A DNA stretch of 64,000 bases from Leifsonia sp. EB41 (GCF_041262565.1 NZ_JBGCCJ010000001.1:2232001-2296000); one strand, 5' to 3'. Positions 40,810 through 50,851 are shown, counted from the stretch's first letter. The notes: generated from the letters alone by a model not told the origin. Numbers and translations are program-made.

Positions 40810-41812
40810 GCACCTTGCCCACGGCGCCGTCCTTCACAGCGTCGTGGGCGGCCGCCGTCTCCTCCAATGGGAAGCGCGTGATCGGGAGGCCGTGCTCGGC
40901 CCCCACGGGCAGCGCGCCCGCCGCGACAGCCGCCGACACTGCGCGCACCGCGGCCGCCTTGGCCTCCGGCGTGACCGTGTAGGTGAGCAGGAACTGCCAG
41001 CGCAGGTTCTTCTGCATGGCCGGGCGGATCGGCATCGTCACCTCGGTCGAGCCGGGAGCGTCGGCGTAGACCGAGATCGTGGCGCCCCGGGCGGCGACCT
41101 TCGTGTCGAGTTCGGCGTTCGCGCTGGCGTTGACCTCCACGACGATATCGACGCCGCGCGGGGCGAGTGCGCCGATCGCCTCGGCCGTGTCCGGCTCGCG
41201 GTAGTTGACGACATGGTGGGCGCCCGCGGCACGCGCGAGCTCGGCCTTCTCGTGGCTGCTGACGGTCGCGATCACCGTGGCGCCCGCCCAGACGGCGAGC
41301 TGGATGGCCGCGTGGCCGACCGCTCCCGCGCCTCCCGCGACGAGCACCGTCCGCCCGTCGAGCGTGCCCGGCGCGAGTTCTGCCGCCACGCCCTCGTGCG
41401 CCGTGAGCGCGCGGTGCGCCGTGAGAGCGGGGATGCCGAGCGACGCCCCGACGTCGAAGCTAGCGCTCTCCGGTAGCGGCACGACGAGCGCCTCCGGGAG
41501 GACGACGAGCTCCTGGGCCGTGCCGTCCGGGCGCTGGTAGGCGGCGTCCCACACCCAGACCCGGTCGCCCGGACGGACCGCGCCGACACCCGCGCCGACC
41601 TCGTCGACCACTCCGGCGCCGTCCTGGTTCGGCACCTGCGCCCGCGGGAGGTCGGCCGGGCCGCTGCCCTGTCGCGCCTTCCAGTCAGTCGGGTTGACGC
41701 CCGAGACATGGATGCGCACGCGCACCTCGCCGTCTCCGGGGTGCGGCTCGGCGCGTTCGCCGAGGACGAGGACGTCGGAGTCGCCGGTCGAGGTGTAGCT
41801 GACAGCCTTCAT
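40793..41812 (-). CDS. Zinc-independent quinone oxidoreductase (MDR superfamily)
   Basis: 339 residues. GroES-like half (GVNPTDWKARQG, PNQDGAGVVDEVG) and Rossmann half with VLVAGGAGAVGHAAIQLA (NADPH site). No structural or catalytic zinc Cys/His set, so it belongs with quinone/enone reductases rather than alcohol dehydrogenases. Cytosolic; probably detoxifies electrophiles. Confidence 0.9.
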   Translation of the reverse strand: MKAVSYTSTGDSDVLVLGERAEPHPGDGEVRVRIHVSGVNPTDWKARQGSGPADLPRAQVPNQDGAGVVDEVGAGVGAVRPGDRVWVWDAAYQRPDGTAQELVVLPEALVVPLPESASFDVGASLGIPALTAHRALTAHEGVAAELAPGTLDGRTVLVAGGAGAVGHAAIQLAVWAGATVIATVSSHEKAELARAAGAHHVVNYREPDTAEAIGALAPRGVDIVVEVNASANAELDTKVAARGATISVYADAPGSTEVTMPIRPAMQKNLRWQFLLTYTVTPEAKAAAVRAVSAAVAAGALPVGAEHGLPITRFPLEETAAAHDAVKDGAVGKVLIDLA

Positions 41813-41844
41813 GGCTCAAGCCAACCACGTGGCGGCGCCCGTCG

Positions 41845-43044
41845 TCAGCCCGCGGAGCAGGCTCCCGAGCTGATCGGCGCCGAGCCGACCGAGGCGAGCA
41901 CCGGGTGGAGCTCGTCCAGGGTCAGCGCGTAGCCGGTCTGCGGGTCGATGGTGGAGCGGGCGAAGACGACGCCGACCACATCGCCCGCCTGGTCGAGCAG
42001 CGGGCCACCGGAGTTGCCCGGGCGGATCGTTCCGCGCAGCGAGTAGATCTGGCGCTCGACCGAGCCGCTCTGGTAGATGTCCGTTCCGCGGGCGGTGACC
42101 TGGTCGCGGACGCGCTGCGGGCTGATCGTGAACGGCCCGTCACCGGGGTAGCCGGCCGCGTACGCCGAATCGCCGGCGCCCAGGTTCTGACCGAGGTGCA
42201 GCGCAGGCGCCCGGAGGTCGGTGACGTCGAGCACGGCCAGGTCGCGCTCCGGGTCGAACGCCACGAGCGTGGCCCGGTCGACCGTCGTGCCGCCGGACTC
42301 GCGGACCACGACCGACGAGGCGCCCGCGACGACGTGCGCGTTGGTGACCACACGGCCCGGCTGCACGACCCAGCCGCTGCCTTCGGAGTCCACGCCGCAG
42401 GCCGGCTTGGACGCGAGAATGGTGACGGTGGACTGCTGCGCCGAGGCGACCGCGGCGGGGACGTTCGGGTCGGGTGCGCCGATCGTCTTGATCGACTCGC
42501 CGCCCTCGAAGACCTTCGGCAGTCCGGCCCCGGCGAGGGCGTCGTCCACAGCGCCGAGCACGGTCGAGGAGGGGATCGGCGCGATGCTGTTCAGGGTGGA
42601 GACGACCTGCGACGAGTTCGCGGCCTGTACAACGGTCGCGAGGCTGGTGGCCATCGCGAAGCCGGCGACGAGCCAGACGACGACGGCCCAAGTGACGAAG
42701 CCGAGGACCGCGCCGATCAGCGAGTCCACCCACTTGACCGGCCCGTGCCGGAGCACCTTGCCGATCACCGACGCCGCCGCGGTCGCGAGCGCGTAGACGA
42801 TGCCGGCGCACACGACCAGGACCACCGCGGCCACGATCGAGCGCTGGCTGACGCCGGTCAGCCCGGAGGCGGCCATCCAGTTCACGACCATCGGCGCCAG
42901 CAGGAGCCCGAGCGAGAGCCCCACTCCGAGCCCGATCAGCGCCCCCGCTGCGCGGATGGCGCCATTGCTCCAGCCTGCCGCCATCGCGAGGACGGCGAGC
43001 ACCAGCAGCACGACGTCGACCACGATCTCCACGGCTCTCACCAT
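41845..43044 (-). CDS. marP: MarP-like membrane serine protease (CvpA + trypsin-like domain)
   Basis: 399 residues. The first 160 form a four-helix CvpA/colicin-V-type domain; the rest is an extracytoplasmic chymotrypsin-like protease with His in NAHVVAG, Asp in ERDLAVLDV and Ser in PGNSGGPLL. Two cysteines (PACGVD, GACSAG) may pair. M. tuberculosis MarP protects against acid and oxidants by processing the hydrolase RipA. The orthology is inferred from architecture. Confidence 0.88.
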   Translation of the reverse strand: MVRAVEIVVDVVLLVLAVLAMAAGWSNGAIRAAGALIGLGVGLSLGLLLAPMVVNWMAASGLTGVSQRSIVAAVVLVVCAGIVYALATAAASVIGKVLRHGPVKWVDSLIGAVLGFVTWAVVVWLVAGFAMATSLATVVQAANSSQVVSTLNSIAPIPSSTVLGAVDDALAGAGLPKVFEGGESIKTIGAPDPNVPAAVASAQQSTVTILASKPACGVDSEGSGWVVQPGRVVTNAHVVAGASSVVVRESGGTTVDRATLVAFDPERDLAVLDVTDLRAPALHLGQNLGAGDSAYAAGYPGDGPFTISPQRVRDQVTARGTDIYQSGSVERQIYSLRGTIRPGNSGGPLLDQAGDVVGVVFARSTIDPQTGYALTLDELHPVLASVGSAPISSGACSAG

Positions 43045-43160
43045 GCCCCACCAGGCTGGGCGCGGGCTGGGGTACAGATGTACGGAGCCGGAAACCTGGA
43101 TGTGCGTGGGTATATTACGAGGGACGCCGGGTTCCCGACCCGAGCGTGGAGGAGGATGCC

Positions 43161-44408
43161 GTGCCGAAGGGAGCGAACCTCCCGGCGATCGCCGCGTTCA
43201 ACGAGACCGTGGTGCTGGACGCCGTGCGGCGCTCGGAGGGCGGCCTCAGCCGTGTCGAGCTCGCCTCGGTCACGGGCTTGTCGGCGCAGACCGTGACGAA
43301 CGTGACCCGCCGGCTGCTCGGCCAGGGCCTGATCCGGGAGGCCGGAAAGCAGAGCGAGGGCAGCCCGGGCAAGCCGCGCACCCTGCTCCGCCTGGACCCC
43401 GCCGGCGCGTACGCGGTCGGTGTGCATCTGGACCCCACCGTGATCACCTGCGTGCTCCTCGACCTCGAGGGCGAGGTGGTCGAGCACCTGCGCCGGCCGT
43501 CCCCTCCGGACGGTGACGCGAAGGCGACGCTCGCCGTCACCCTGGAGGCCATCCGCGTGCTGCTCGCGACACCGGGCGTCGACGCGTCGCGGGTGATCGG
43601 CGTGGGTGTCGCCGCTCCCGGCCCTCTCGACACCGCGACCGGCGTCGTCGTCCGTCCGCCGCTCGTCCCCGGCTGGAACGACTTCCACCTCCGCGACGAG
43701 CTCACCGCCGCGACCGGCCTCCCGTCGCTGGTCGCGAAGGACGTGATCAGCGCCGCCGTTGCCGAACGCTGGCGCGACCCCGCGGGCGCGAGCAAGGACT
43801 ACGCGTTCATCTACTACGGCACCGGCGCCGGCATCGGCCTTGTCCTCGGCGGCGAGGTCTACACGGGATCGACCGACAACGCGGGCGACGCCGGCCACGT
43901 GCTGGTGGACCCGGGCGGAGCGCTGTGCGCATGCGGCCGCCGCGGCTGCTGGGGCGAGTCGGTGCGGCCGCAGCGCCTGGTGACGCAGGGGCTCTGGGCC
44001 GGAGTGCTGACAGCGCCGGCGGGGTTGTCGGTCGTCGATGGGGTCGATCCGGACCTCGACGTGGAGGTCGTCGACGCGCTCTTCACGCAGCTGACCGAGG
44101 CCGCCGACGCGGGCGACGAACGGGCGGCGGCGATCATCGACCGCTCCATCCGCAACACGGCGTACTACCTGTCGAACCTCACGGCGTTGCTCGATCTCGA
44201 CCGGGTGGTGTTCGGCGGCCCGTCATGGTCGCGCGTGGAGCGGCGCTACCTCGGCCAGCTCGACGACCGTCTCGCCGAGATCGACATGGGGATCCTGACC
44301 CATCCGGTGCTTCTCGAGGGGAGTGCTGTGGGGGAGGACGTGGCGGCCGTGGGGGCGGCGTGTCTGGTGCTGAATGAGACGTTCTCGCCGCGGGTGGGGC
44401 GCGGCTGA
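43161..44408 (+). CDS. ROK-family transcriptional regulator of the mannoside operon
   Basis: 415 residues from GTG 43161, set by GGAGGA at about 43148-43154 (an in-frame GTG at 43146 overlaps that site). Winged helix about 20-65 (ELASVTGLSAQTVTNVTRRLL), then a ROK fold with GTGAGIGLVLGG, GDAGH and the zinc signature CACGRRGCWG. TATATT (43111-43116) is a good -10. It precedes the sugar transporter operon, whose promoter carries a 23-bp palindrome that it probably binds. Confidence 0.9.
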   Translation: MPKGANLPAIAAFNETVVLDAVRRSEGGLSRVELASVTGLSAQTVTNVTRRLLGQGLIREAGKQSEGSPGKPRTLLRLDPAGAYAVGVHLDPTVITCVLLDLEGEVVEHLRRPSPPDGDAKATLAVTLEAIRVLLATPGVDASRVIGVGVAAPGPLDTATGVVVRPPLVPGWNDFHLRDELTAATGLPSLVAKDVISAAVAERWRDPAGASKDYAFIYYGTGAGIGLVLGGEVYTGSTDNAGDAGHVLVDPGGALCACGRRGCWGESVRPQRLVTQGLWAGVLTAPAGLSVVDGVDPDLDVEVVDALFTQLTEAADAGDERAAAIIDRSIRNTAYYLSNLTALLDLDRVVFGGPSWSRVERRYLGQLDDRLAEIDMGILTHPVLLEGSAVGEDVAAVGAACLVLNETFSPRVGRG

Positions 44409-44464
44409 GCCGCCTCCTCTCACGTCCCCCACTCGAGGGTGGACACGCGATTTGCTCTGCGCTC

Positions 44465-44493
44465 TTTACTTATAAATCAATTTGATTTATAAA
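44465..44493 (+). promoter_or_regulatory. Promoter with embedded 23-bp palindromic operator
   Basis: A perfect palindrome spans 44470-44492: TTATAAATCAA, a central T, TTGATTTATAA. It covers the spacer and -10 of a TTTACT (44465-44470) / TATAAA (44488-44493) promoter with exact 17-bp spacing. AT-rich palindromes are usual NagC/Mlc-type (ROK) targets, and a ROK gene lies directly upstream, so sugar-released repression is the likely control. Confidence 0.75.
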
Positions 44494-44547
44494 TTACGAA
44501 GAGTCCGCGGCATGGGAGCCGGAGGACCCCAATGCAAAGGAGCATCG

Positions 44548-45900
44548 ATGAAGCGAAGCAGGGTTGTGGTCGCAGCAGTCGCCGCCGCCGCACTCGTCGC
44601 ACTGGCGGGCTGTTCGTCGTCGTCCGGGGGTGGTGACGGCAAGACCATCAAGGTCGCCTTCCAGGATTTCGGGTCGGACATCATGGCCAACTTCATGAAC
44701 AAGGCCAAGACCGACTTCGAGAAGGCCAATCCCGGCACTACGGTCGACCTGGTGCCCATCAAGGCCGCGGAGAACGACTACTACACCAAGCTCGCTCTCA
44801 TGAACCGGGCCGCCACCACCGCGCCTGACGTGATGAGCGAGGACACCTTCCTCATCCGCGCCGACGCCCAGGCCGGGTACCTCGCGCCGCTCGACTCCTA
44901 CGTCTCGAAGTGGTCGGACTGGTCCAACTTCTTCGACAACGCCAAGGACGCGGGCAAGGGTGACGACGGCAAGGTGTACGGCATCCCCACCGGCACCGAC
45001 ACCCGCGGGCTCTGGTACAACAAGCAGATCTTCGCCAAGGCCGGCATCCCCACGCCGTGGCAGCCGAAGAACTGGGCGGACGTGATCAGCGCGGCCAAGA
45101 AGATCAAGGCCGCCGACCCCGGCGTCATCCCGCTCAACATCTTCTCCGGCAAAGCCGCGGGTGAGGCCAGCTCGATGCAGGGCTTCGAGATGCTCATGTA
45201 CGGGGCGAGCCAGAAGGGTCTGTACGACGACTCCAACTCCAAGTGGATCACCGGCTCGAAGGCGTTCATCGACGCGCTCGACGTGATCAAGGAGGTCTAC
45301 CAGGGCGGCCTCGGCCCGAGCCAGGAGGTCACCAGCGACACCAACTACCAGAACACGATCAACAACGAGCTGGTGCCGCAGGGCAAGCTGGCGATCAACC
45401 TCGACGGCTCCTGGGCCTCCAACGCGTGGCTGCCCACCGGCGCCACCCCGTGGGCCGACTGGGACACGGTGATGGGCACGGCGAAGATGCCGACGCAGAA
45501 CGGCGGCGCGCCCGGCTCGATCAGCCTCTCCGGCGGCTGGACGTTCTCGATGGGCTCCAAGAGCTCGGCGAAGGACACGGCCTGGAAGTTCATCACCTTC
45601 GTGACCGACAAGCAGCGCTCGCTCGAGTACAACATCAACACGGCCGGCATCCCGGTGCGCAAGGACGTCGCGGACGACGAGAAGTACAAGACGTCCAACC
45701 CGACGTCGGAGTTCTTCTCCTCCCTGGTCGCGGTCACCAAGTTCCGCCCGGCGACCCCGGACTACCCGAAGATCTCCAACGGCATCCAGGTGGCGATGGA
45801 GTCGGTGATGACCGGGCAGGCCACTCCGGCCCAGGCCGCCAAGACCTACGACGACTCGGTCGTGGGGATCGTCGGTAAGGACAAGACGGAGTCGAAGTAA
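44548..45900 (+). CDS. CUT1 ABC transporter sugar-binding lipoprotein
   Basis: 450 residues from MKRSRV (GGAG at 44533-44541 region precedes it). Signal peptide with lipobox ALAGC (Cys about 23). Extracellular solute-binding family 1 fold: KADFEKANPGT-like start, DTFLIRADAQAGYLAPLD, GIPTGTDTRGLWYNK and LSGGWTFSMG. Family 1 proteins bind oligosaccharides or glycosides; the alpha-mannosidase downstream suggests mannosides. Confidence 0.92.
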   Translation: MKRSRVVVAAVAAAALVALAGCSSSSGGGDGKTIKVAFQDFGSDIMANFMNKAKTDFEKANPGTTVDLVPIKAAENDYYTKLALMNRAATTAPDVMSEDTFLIRADAQAGYLAPLDSYVSKWSDWSNFFDNAKDAGKGDDGKVYGIPTGTDTRGLWYNKQIFAKAGIPTPWQPKNWADVISAAKKIKAADPGVIPLNIFSGKAAGEASSMQGFEMLMYGASQKGLYDDSNSKWITGSKAFIDALDVIKEVYQGGLGPSQEVTSDTNYQNTINNELVPQGKLAINLDGSWASNAWLPTGATPWADWDTVMGTAKMPTQNGGAPGSISLSGGWTFSMGSKSSAKDTAWKFITFVTDKQRSLEYNINTAGIPVRKDVADDEKYKTSNPTSEFFSSLVAVTKFRPATPDYPKISNGIQVAMESVMTGQATPAQAAKTYDDSVVGIVGKDKTESK

Positions 45901-45901
45901 C

Positions 45902-46864
45902 GTGACCTCCACTCTGGATGCCGTCGGCACCGACGCGCGCGGCCGGACCACCCCGGTCCGGCCGCCGCGCGGTCCGAGGACACGTTCGCGCGCACACGCC
46001 CGGCGCTCGCTCGCCCGGGCCGTCCCCCTGGTCCCGGCGATCGGCCTGCTGGTCGTCTTCCTGGTCGGGCCGATCCTGTCGTCGTTCTACGGCTCGTTCA
46101 CCAACATGTCGCTCACCGGCTCTGCGGCGGCGTCGGCGCAGTGGGTGGGCCTCCAGAACTACATCGACCTGTTCACGAGCCCGGACTTCCCGGTCTCGGT
46201 GTGGCTGACCCTGGTCTTCCTGATCGGCTCGGCCGTGATCGGCCAGAACATCGTCGGCATGGTGCTCGCCCTGCTGATGCGCAGCGGCAGCCGGTGGGTC
46301 GGCGCGCTCGTCTCGACCTTCGTGGTCGGCGCCTGGGTGCTGCCGGAGATCGTGGCGGCGTTCGCGTCGTACGCGTTCTTCAGCCAGCACGGCACGCTCA
46401 ACGCCATCCTCGCCGGGTTCGGCATCGTCGGGCCGTCCTGGCTGTTCGCCTTCCCGATGCTGTCGATCATCCTCGCCAACACCTGGCGCGGCGCGGCGTT
46501 CTCGATGCTGGTCTACTCGGCGGCGCTGCAGGAGGTGCCGCCGGAGATCACCGAGGCGGCGGAGGTCGACGGCGCCAACGGGGCCAAGCGGTTCTTCCTC
46601 GTGACGCTGCCGATGATCCGGCGCAGCATCTCCACCAACCTCATGCTCATCACGCTCCAGACCCTCTCCGTCTTCACGCTCATCTACGTGATGACCGGCG
46701 GCGGGCCGGGCAACAAGAGCATGACCCTGCCGGTGCTGGCCTACCAGGAGGCGTTCAAGTTCTCCGAGCTCGGCTACGGCACCGCGATCGCGACCATCCT
46801 GCTGCTCGTCGGGGCGGTCTTCGCGATCGTCTACGTGCGAGCGCTCAAGACGGAGGTGGACTGA
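45902..46864 (+). CDS. CUT1 ABC transporter permease (MalF/UgpA type)
   Basis: 320 residues from a GTG 1 nt after the binding-protein stop. Arg-rich N-terminus, six TM helices and the EAA loop EITEAAEVDGANGAKRFFLVTLP that docks the ATPase. No ATPase gene is in this operon, so it probably uses a shared MsiK-type ATPase encoded elsewhere, as is usual in Actinobacteria. Confidence 0.92.
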   Translation: MTSTLDAVGTDARGRTTPVRPPRGPRTRSRAHARRSLARAVPLVPAIGLLVVFLVGPILSSFYGSFTNMSLTGSAAASAQWVGLQNYIDLFTSPDFPVSVWLTLVFLIGSAVIGQNIVGMVLALLMRSGSRWVGALVSTFVVGAWVLPEIVAAFASYAFFSQHGTLNAILAGFGIVGPSWLFAFPMLSIILANTWRGAAFSMLVYSAALQEVPPEITEAAEVDGANGAKRFFLVTLPMIRRSISTNLMLITLQTLSVFTLIYVMTGGGPGNKSMTLPVLAYQEAFKFSELGYGTAIATILLLVGAVFAIVYVRALKTEVD

Positions 46865-47700
46865 TGAGACTCTCGTCGCCCAACGGCATCGCCCTCAAAT
46901 GGACGGCCAACGTCCTCCTGCTGCTCATCGGCGTGGTCTTCGTGCTGCCGCTGGTGTGGGTGGTGCTGGCCTCGTTCGACGGCAGCGCGACCCTCTCGGT
47001 CGCGTGGCCGAAGCAGTGGACGCTGGAGAACTTCCAGAAGGTGCTCACGCCCGAGCTGGCGTTCGTGCCGCTGTGGAACAGCCTCCTGCTGTCGGCCGGG
47101 TGCGCGATCCTCACCGTGGTCATCGCGGTGCTCGCCGCCTACCCGCTGTCGCGCTACCGCAACCGGTTCAACCGGCCGTTCCTCTACGCGATCCTGTTCG
47201 GGACCTGTCTGCCGATCACCGCGATGATGGTGCCGGTCTACAGCCTCTTCGTGTCGCTCAACCTGATCGACTCGCTCGGTGGGACGATCCTGTTCATGGC
47301 GGCGTCATCGCTCCCCATGGCCATCTGGATGACGAAGAACTTCGTCGACTCCGTGCCGATCTCCCTGGAGGAGGCGGCCTGGGTCGACGGCGCGTCCAGC
47401 ATGAAGACACTGTGGACCGTCGTGGTCCCGCTCGTGCGGCCCGGGATCGCGGTGGTGTTCATCTACGTGTTCGTCGCCGCGTGGGGCAACTTCTTCGTCC
47501 CGTTCGTGCTGCTGCTCAGCCCCGGCAACCAGCCGGCGGCGGTGAGCATCTTCACGTTCTTCGGGCAGTACGGCGCGGTCGCCTACGGCCAGCTCGCCGC
47601 CTACTCGCTCATCTACTCCGTGCCCGTCATCGCGCTCTACGTGATCGTGTCCCGTGCGCTGGGCGGCTCGTCCGCGCTCGCCGGCGCGGTCAAGGGCTAG
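46864..47700 (+). CDS. CUT1 ABC transporter permease (MalG/UgpE type)
   Basis: 278 residues, overlapping the first permease by one base (TGATG). Six TM helices; EAA loop ISLEEAAWVDGASSMKTLW. Second half of the membrane channel. 29 bp separate it from the mannosidase gene. Confidence 0.92.
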   Translation: MRLSSPNGIALKWTANVLLLLIGVVFVLPLVWVVLASFDGSATLSVAWPKQWTLENFQKVLTPELAFVPLWNSLLLSAGCAILTVVIAVLAAYPLSRYRNRFNRPFLYAILFGTCLPITAMMVPVYSLFVSLNLIDSLGGTILFMAASSLPMAIWMTKNFVDSVPISLEEAAWVDGASSMKTLWTVVVPLVRPGIAVVFIYVFVAAWGNFFVPFVLLLSPGNQPAAVSIFTFFGQYGAVAYGQLAAYSLIYSVPVIALYVIVSRALGGSSALAGAVKG

Positions 47701-47729
47701 CCGTACCTCTTATATAGAAGGAGTCCTCC

Positions 47730-50720
47730 TTGTACCAGCAGAACCAGCTCGCCGAGTTGCGGGTCGACCGTTTCGTCCGCGAGCGCCTGACGCCCGCCCT
47801 CGAACGGGCGTCCGTCCCGGTGACCGTGGAGGCGTGGGAGGTGCCGGACGAGCCGGTGCCGTTCGCGCAGGCGATGGAGGGCGCCTTCGAGCCGTTCGCC
47901 GTCGGGAGGCCGTGGGGGCGGCCGTGGGGCACGGTCTGGTTCCGCGTGACCGGGACGGTCCCGGCCGAATGGGAGGCCACCGCCGATGAGGTGGAGCTGG
48001 TCGTCGACCTCGGCTTCACCGCGGGCCAGGTCGGCTTCCAGGCGGAGGGGCTGGTCTGGGCGACGGACGGCACGATCGTCAAGGCGCTGGAGCCGCTCAA
48101 CAACTACGTGCGGCTGCAGGCGGCGCCGGGGGAGTCGTTCGAGCTGTTCGTGGAGGCGGCATCCAACCCCGACGTGGGGTCGGACTGGTCGTTCCGGCCC
48201 ACGCCGGTCGGCCGCAAGTCGACCGCGCCGACGGACTCCATCTACACGCTGCGACGGGTGGACGTCGTCCACCGCGACCGGGAGGTGTGGGAGCTCATCC
48301 AGGACATCTTCACGGCGCGCGGCCTGGCCGCCGAGCTTCCGGCGACCTCCCCGCGCCGCGCGGCCTTGTTCGCTGCGCTGGAGGACGCGGTGACGGCGGT
48401 CGACCCGTTCGACGTCGGCGCGAACGCCTCGGCCGGTCGCGCGGCGCTCGCCGACGTGCTGGTGTCGCCCGCCGCCGCGACGGCGCACCGGGTGTTCGCG
48501 GTGGGCCACGCGCACATCGACTCCGCCTGGCTGTGGCCGGTGCGCGAGACGATCCGCAAGTGCGCGCGCACGTTCTCCAACGTCCTCGACCTCATGGACC
48601 AGGACCGGGGCTTCGTGTTCGCGTGCTCGTCGGCGCAGCAGTTCGCGTGGATGCAGCAGTTCTACCCCGAGCTGTTCGAGCGCATCCGCGTCCGCGTCGC
48701 CGAGGGCCGCTTCGTCCCGGTCGGTGGGATGTGGGTGGAGTCGGACACCAACATGCCCGGCTCGGAGGCGATGGCCCGCCAGTTCGTGGAGGGCAAGCGG
48801 TTCTTCCTGGAGGAGCTCGGCTACGAGCCGCGCGAGGTCTGGCTGCCCGACTCGTTCGGCTACTCGGGCGCCCTGCCGCAGATCGCGCGCGAGGCGGGGA
48901 TGGACTACTTCCTCACCCAGAAGATCTCGTGGAACGAGACGAATAAGTTCCCGCACCACACCTTCGACTGGGAGGGCATCGACGGCACGCGCATCTTCAC
49001 GCACTTCCCGCCGGTCGACACCTACAACTCCATCCTCTCCGGGGGAGAGCTCGCCCACGCCGAGCAGAACTTCGCCGACAAGGGCCGCGCGAACACCTCG
49101 CTCGTGCCGTTCGGGTTCGGCGACGGCGGCGGCGGGCCGACCCGCGAGATGGTCGCCGCGGCCGCGCGCACGGCCGACCTGGAGGGCTCGCCGACCGTCC
49201 GCGTCGCGGCGCCGTCCGCGTTCTTCGCCGCCGCGCGCGCCGAGTTCGACCCGGCGCCGGTCTGGGCGGGGGAGCTCTACCTGGAGTTCCACCGCGGCAC
49301 CTACACCTCCCAGGCGCGCACCAAGCAGGGCAACCGCCGCAGCGAGGCGCTGCTGCACGAGGCCGAGCTGTGGGCGGCGACCGCGGCGGTCAGGGCCGGC
49401 GCGGCGTATCCGGCGGAGGAGCTGCGCGAGGCTTGGAGGACGGTGCTGCTGCAGCAGTTCCACGACATCCTGCCCGGGTCGTCCATCGGCTGGGTGCACG
49501 ACCAGGCCGTCGAGAACTACGCCGCCGTGGCGCGCAGCCTGGAGGATCTGATCGGGAGGTCGCTGGCGGCGCTCGCCGCGGGGGCGACCGACCGCGATGC
49601 TGTCGCCAACGCCTCGCCCTACAGCGTGGACGGGATCGCGCCCGGTGCCATCGGCGTGCCGGCCCGCGGCTCGGACGCCCGCGTCGAGCGCGACGGCGAC
49701 GGCCACCGGCTCGTCAACGACCGCATCGCGGTCACGGTCGACGCCGAGGGGCTCATCCCGTCGATCGTGGAGCTCGCGACCGGCCGGGAGGTCGTCCCCG
49801 CCGGCACCCGCGCCAACCTCCTCCAGCTCTTCCGGGACACTCCCACGCAGTGGGACGCCTGGGACGTCGACATCGAGTACCGGCTCGCGGGGGAGGACCT
49901 CACGCGGGTGGAGTCCCTCGAGGTCGCCGCCGAGACGCCCGAGTCGGTGTCGCTGCGCCTGGTCCGCCGCTTCGGCGCCTCCACAGTGACCCAGACACTG
50001 ACCCTCGCCGCCGGGTCGCCCGCGCTCGACATCGAGACCCACGTCGACTGGCACGAGCGCCAGCGGATGCTGAAGCTCGGCTTCCCGGTCGACGTCCACA
50101 CCACGTCGGCGCGCTCGGAGATCCAGTTCGGGCACATCGAGCGGCCGACGCACACCAACACCAGCTGGGACGTCGCCCGGTTCGAGACCAGCGCGCACCG
50201 CTGGGTGCACGTGGCGGAGCCCGGCTTCGGCGTCGGCGTCGCCAACGACGCGACCTACGGCCACGACATCACCCGGCACGAGCGCGAGGGTGGCGGCACC
50301 TACTCGCTGGTGCGCCAGACCCTCCTGCGCGCGCCGCTGTTCCCGGACCCGGAGGCCGACCAGGGCGAGCACACGCTGCGCAGCTCCCTCGTGGTCGGCG
50401 GCGTGGACGAGGCGATCGAGGCGGGCTACCGGCTGAACCTCCCGCTGCGGTCGGCCGCTGCCGCGGTCGAGCCGCTCGTCGCCTCCTCGTCGGCGGGCGT
50501 CGTGGTCGAGACCGTCAAGCTCGCCGAGGACGGCTCGGGCGACGTTGTCGTCCGGCTGTACGAGGCGCACGGCTCGCGGACGTCGACCACGCTCGCGGTC
50601 GGCTTCCCGTACGAGCGGATCGAGCGCACCGACCTGCTGGAGCGGGTGACCGGCGACGCCGGGACGACGCTCGCGCTGCGCCCCTTCGAACTCGTCACGC
50701 TGCGGTTCGTCCGCGGCTGA
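47730..50720 (+). CDS. Alpha-mannosidase, glycoside hydrolase family 38
   Basis: 996 residues from a TTG with AGAAGGAG (47716-47723) 6 nt upstream. The GH38 domain (about 245-510) shows zinc ligands in GHAHIDSAWLWPVRET, the nucleophile Asp in VESDTNMPGSEAM, FGYSG and FHDILPGSSIGW; the rest is the C-terminal beta-sandwich region. No signal peptide, so it acts in the cytoplasm on imported oligomannosides or mannosyl glycans, releasing mannose. Confidence 0.95.
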   Translation: MYQQNQLAELRVDRFVRERLTPALERASVPVTVEAWEVPDEPVPFAQAMEGAFEPFAVGRPWGRPWGTVWFRVTGTVPAEWEATADEVELVVDLGFTAGQVGFQAEGLVWATDGTIVKALEPLNNYVRLQAAPGESFELFVEAASNPDVGSDWSFRPTPVGRKSTAPTDSIYTLRRVDVVHRDREVWELIQDIFTARGLAAELPATSPRRAALFAALEDAVTAVDPFDVGANASAGRAALADVLVSPAAATAHRVFAVGHAHIDSAWLWPVRETIRKCARTFSNVLDLMDQDRGFVFACSSAQQFAWMQQFYPELFERIRVRVAEGRFVPVGGMWVESDTNMPGSEAMARQFVEGKRFFLEELGYEPREVWLPDSFGYSGALPQIAREAGMDYFLTQKISWNETNKFPHHTFDWEGIDGTRIFTHFPPVDTYNSILSGGELAHAEQNFADKGRANTSLVPFGFGDGGGGPTREMVAAAARTADLEGSPTVRVAAPSAFFAAARAEFDPAPVWAGELYLEFHRGTYTSQARTKQGNRRSEALLHEAELWAATAAVRAGAAYPAEELREAWRTVLLQQFHDILPGSSIGWVHDQAVENYAAVARSLEDLIGRSLAALAAGATDRDAVANASPYSVDGIAPGAIGVPARGSDARVERDGDGHRLVNDRIAVTVDAEGLIPSIVELATGREVVPAGTRANLLQLFRDTPTQWDAWDVDIEYRLAGEDLTRVESLEVAAETPESVSLRLVRRFGASTVTQTLTLAAGSPALDIETHVDWHERQRMLKLGFPVDVHTTSARSEIQFGHIERPTHTNTSWDVARFETSAHRWVHVAEPGFGVGVANDATYGHDITRHEREGGGTYSLVRQTLLRAPLFPDPEADQGEHTLRSSLVVGGVDEAIEAGYRLNLPLRSAAAAVEPLVASSSAGVVVETVKLAEDGSGDVVVRLYEAHGSRTSTTLAVGFPYERIERTDLLERVTGDAGTTLALRPFELVTLRFVRG

Positions 50721-50728
50721 CCCAGACC

Positions 50729-50762
50729 GCCCGCCCCGGGCCGCGCGAACCCCGGGGCGGGC
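50729..50762 (+). terminator. Hairpin terminator after the mannosidase
   Basis: A perfect 12-bp GC stem, GCCCGCCCCGGG (50729-50740) with CCCGGGGCGGGC (50751-50762), and a 10-nt loop, 8 nt after the stop. No T-tract. Confidence 0.7.
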
Positions 50763-50851
50763 AACATCCAGCGACCTGCACCGTTCTGATCCCGAACGGG
50801 GGGCGCGTAATGCGGGCAATACATACTGCACGCCCGGTTAGTCTTTCCAAC

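Noticed and set aside
47697-50831. A 1044-codon minus-strand frame opposite the mannosidase
   Set aside because: Mirror frame of GH38 codons; no motifs, no ribosome site, and extends past both ends of the real gene.
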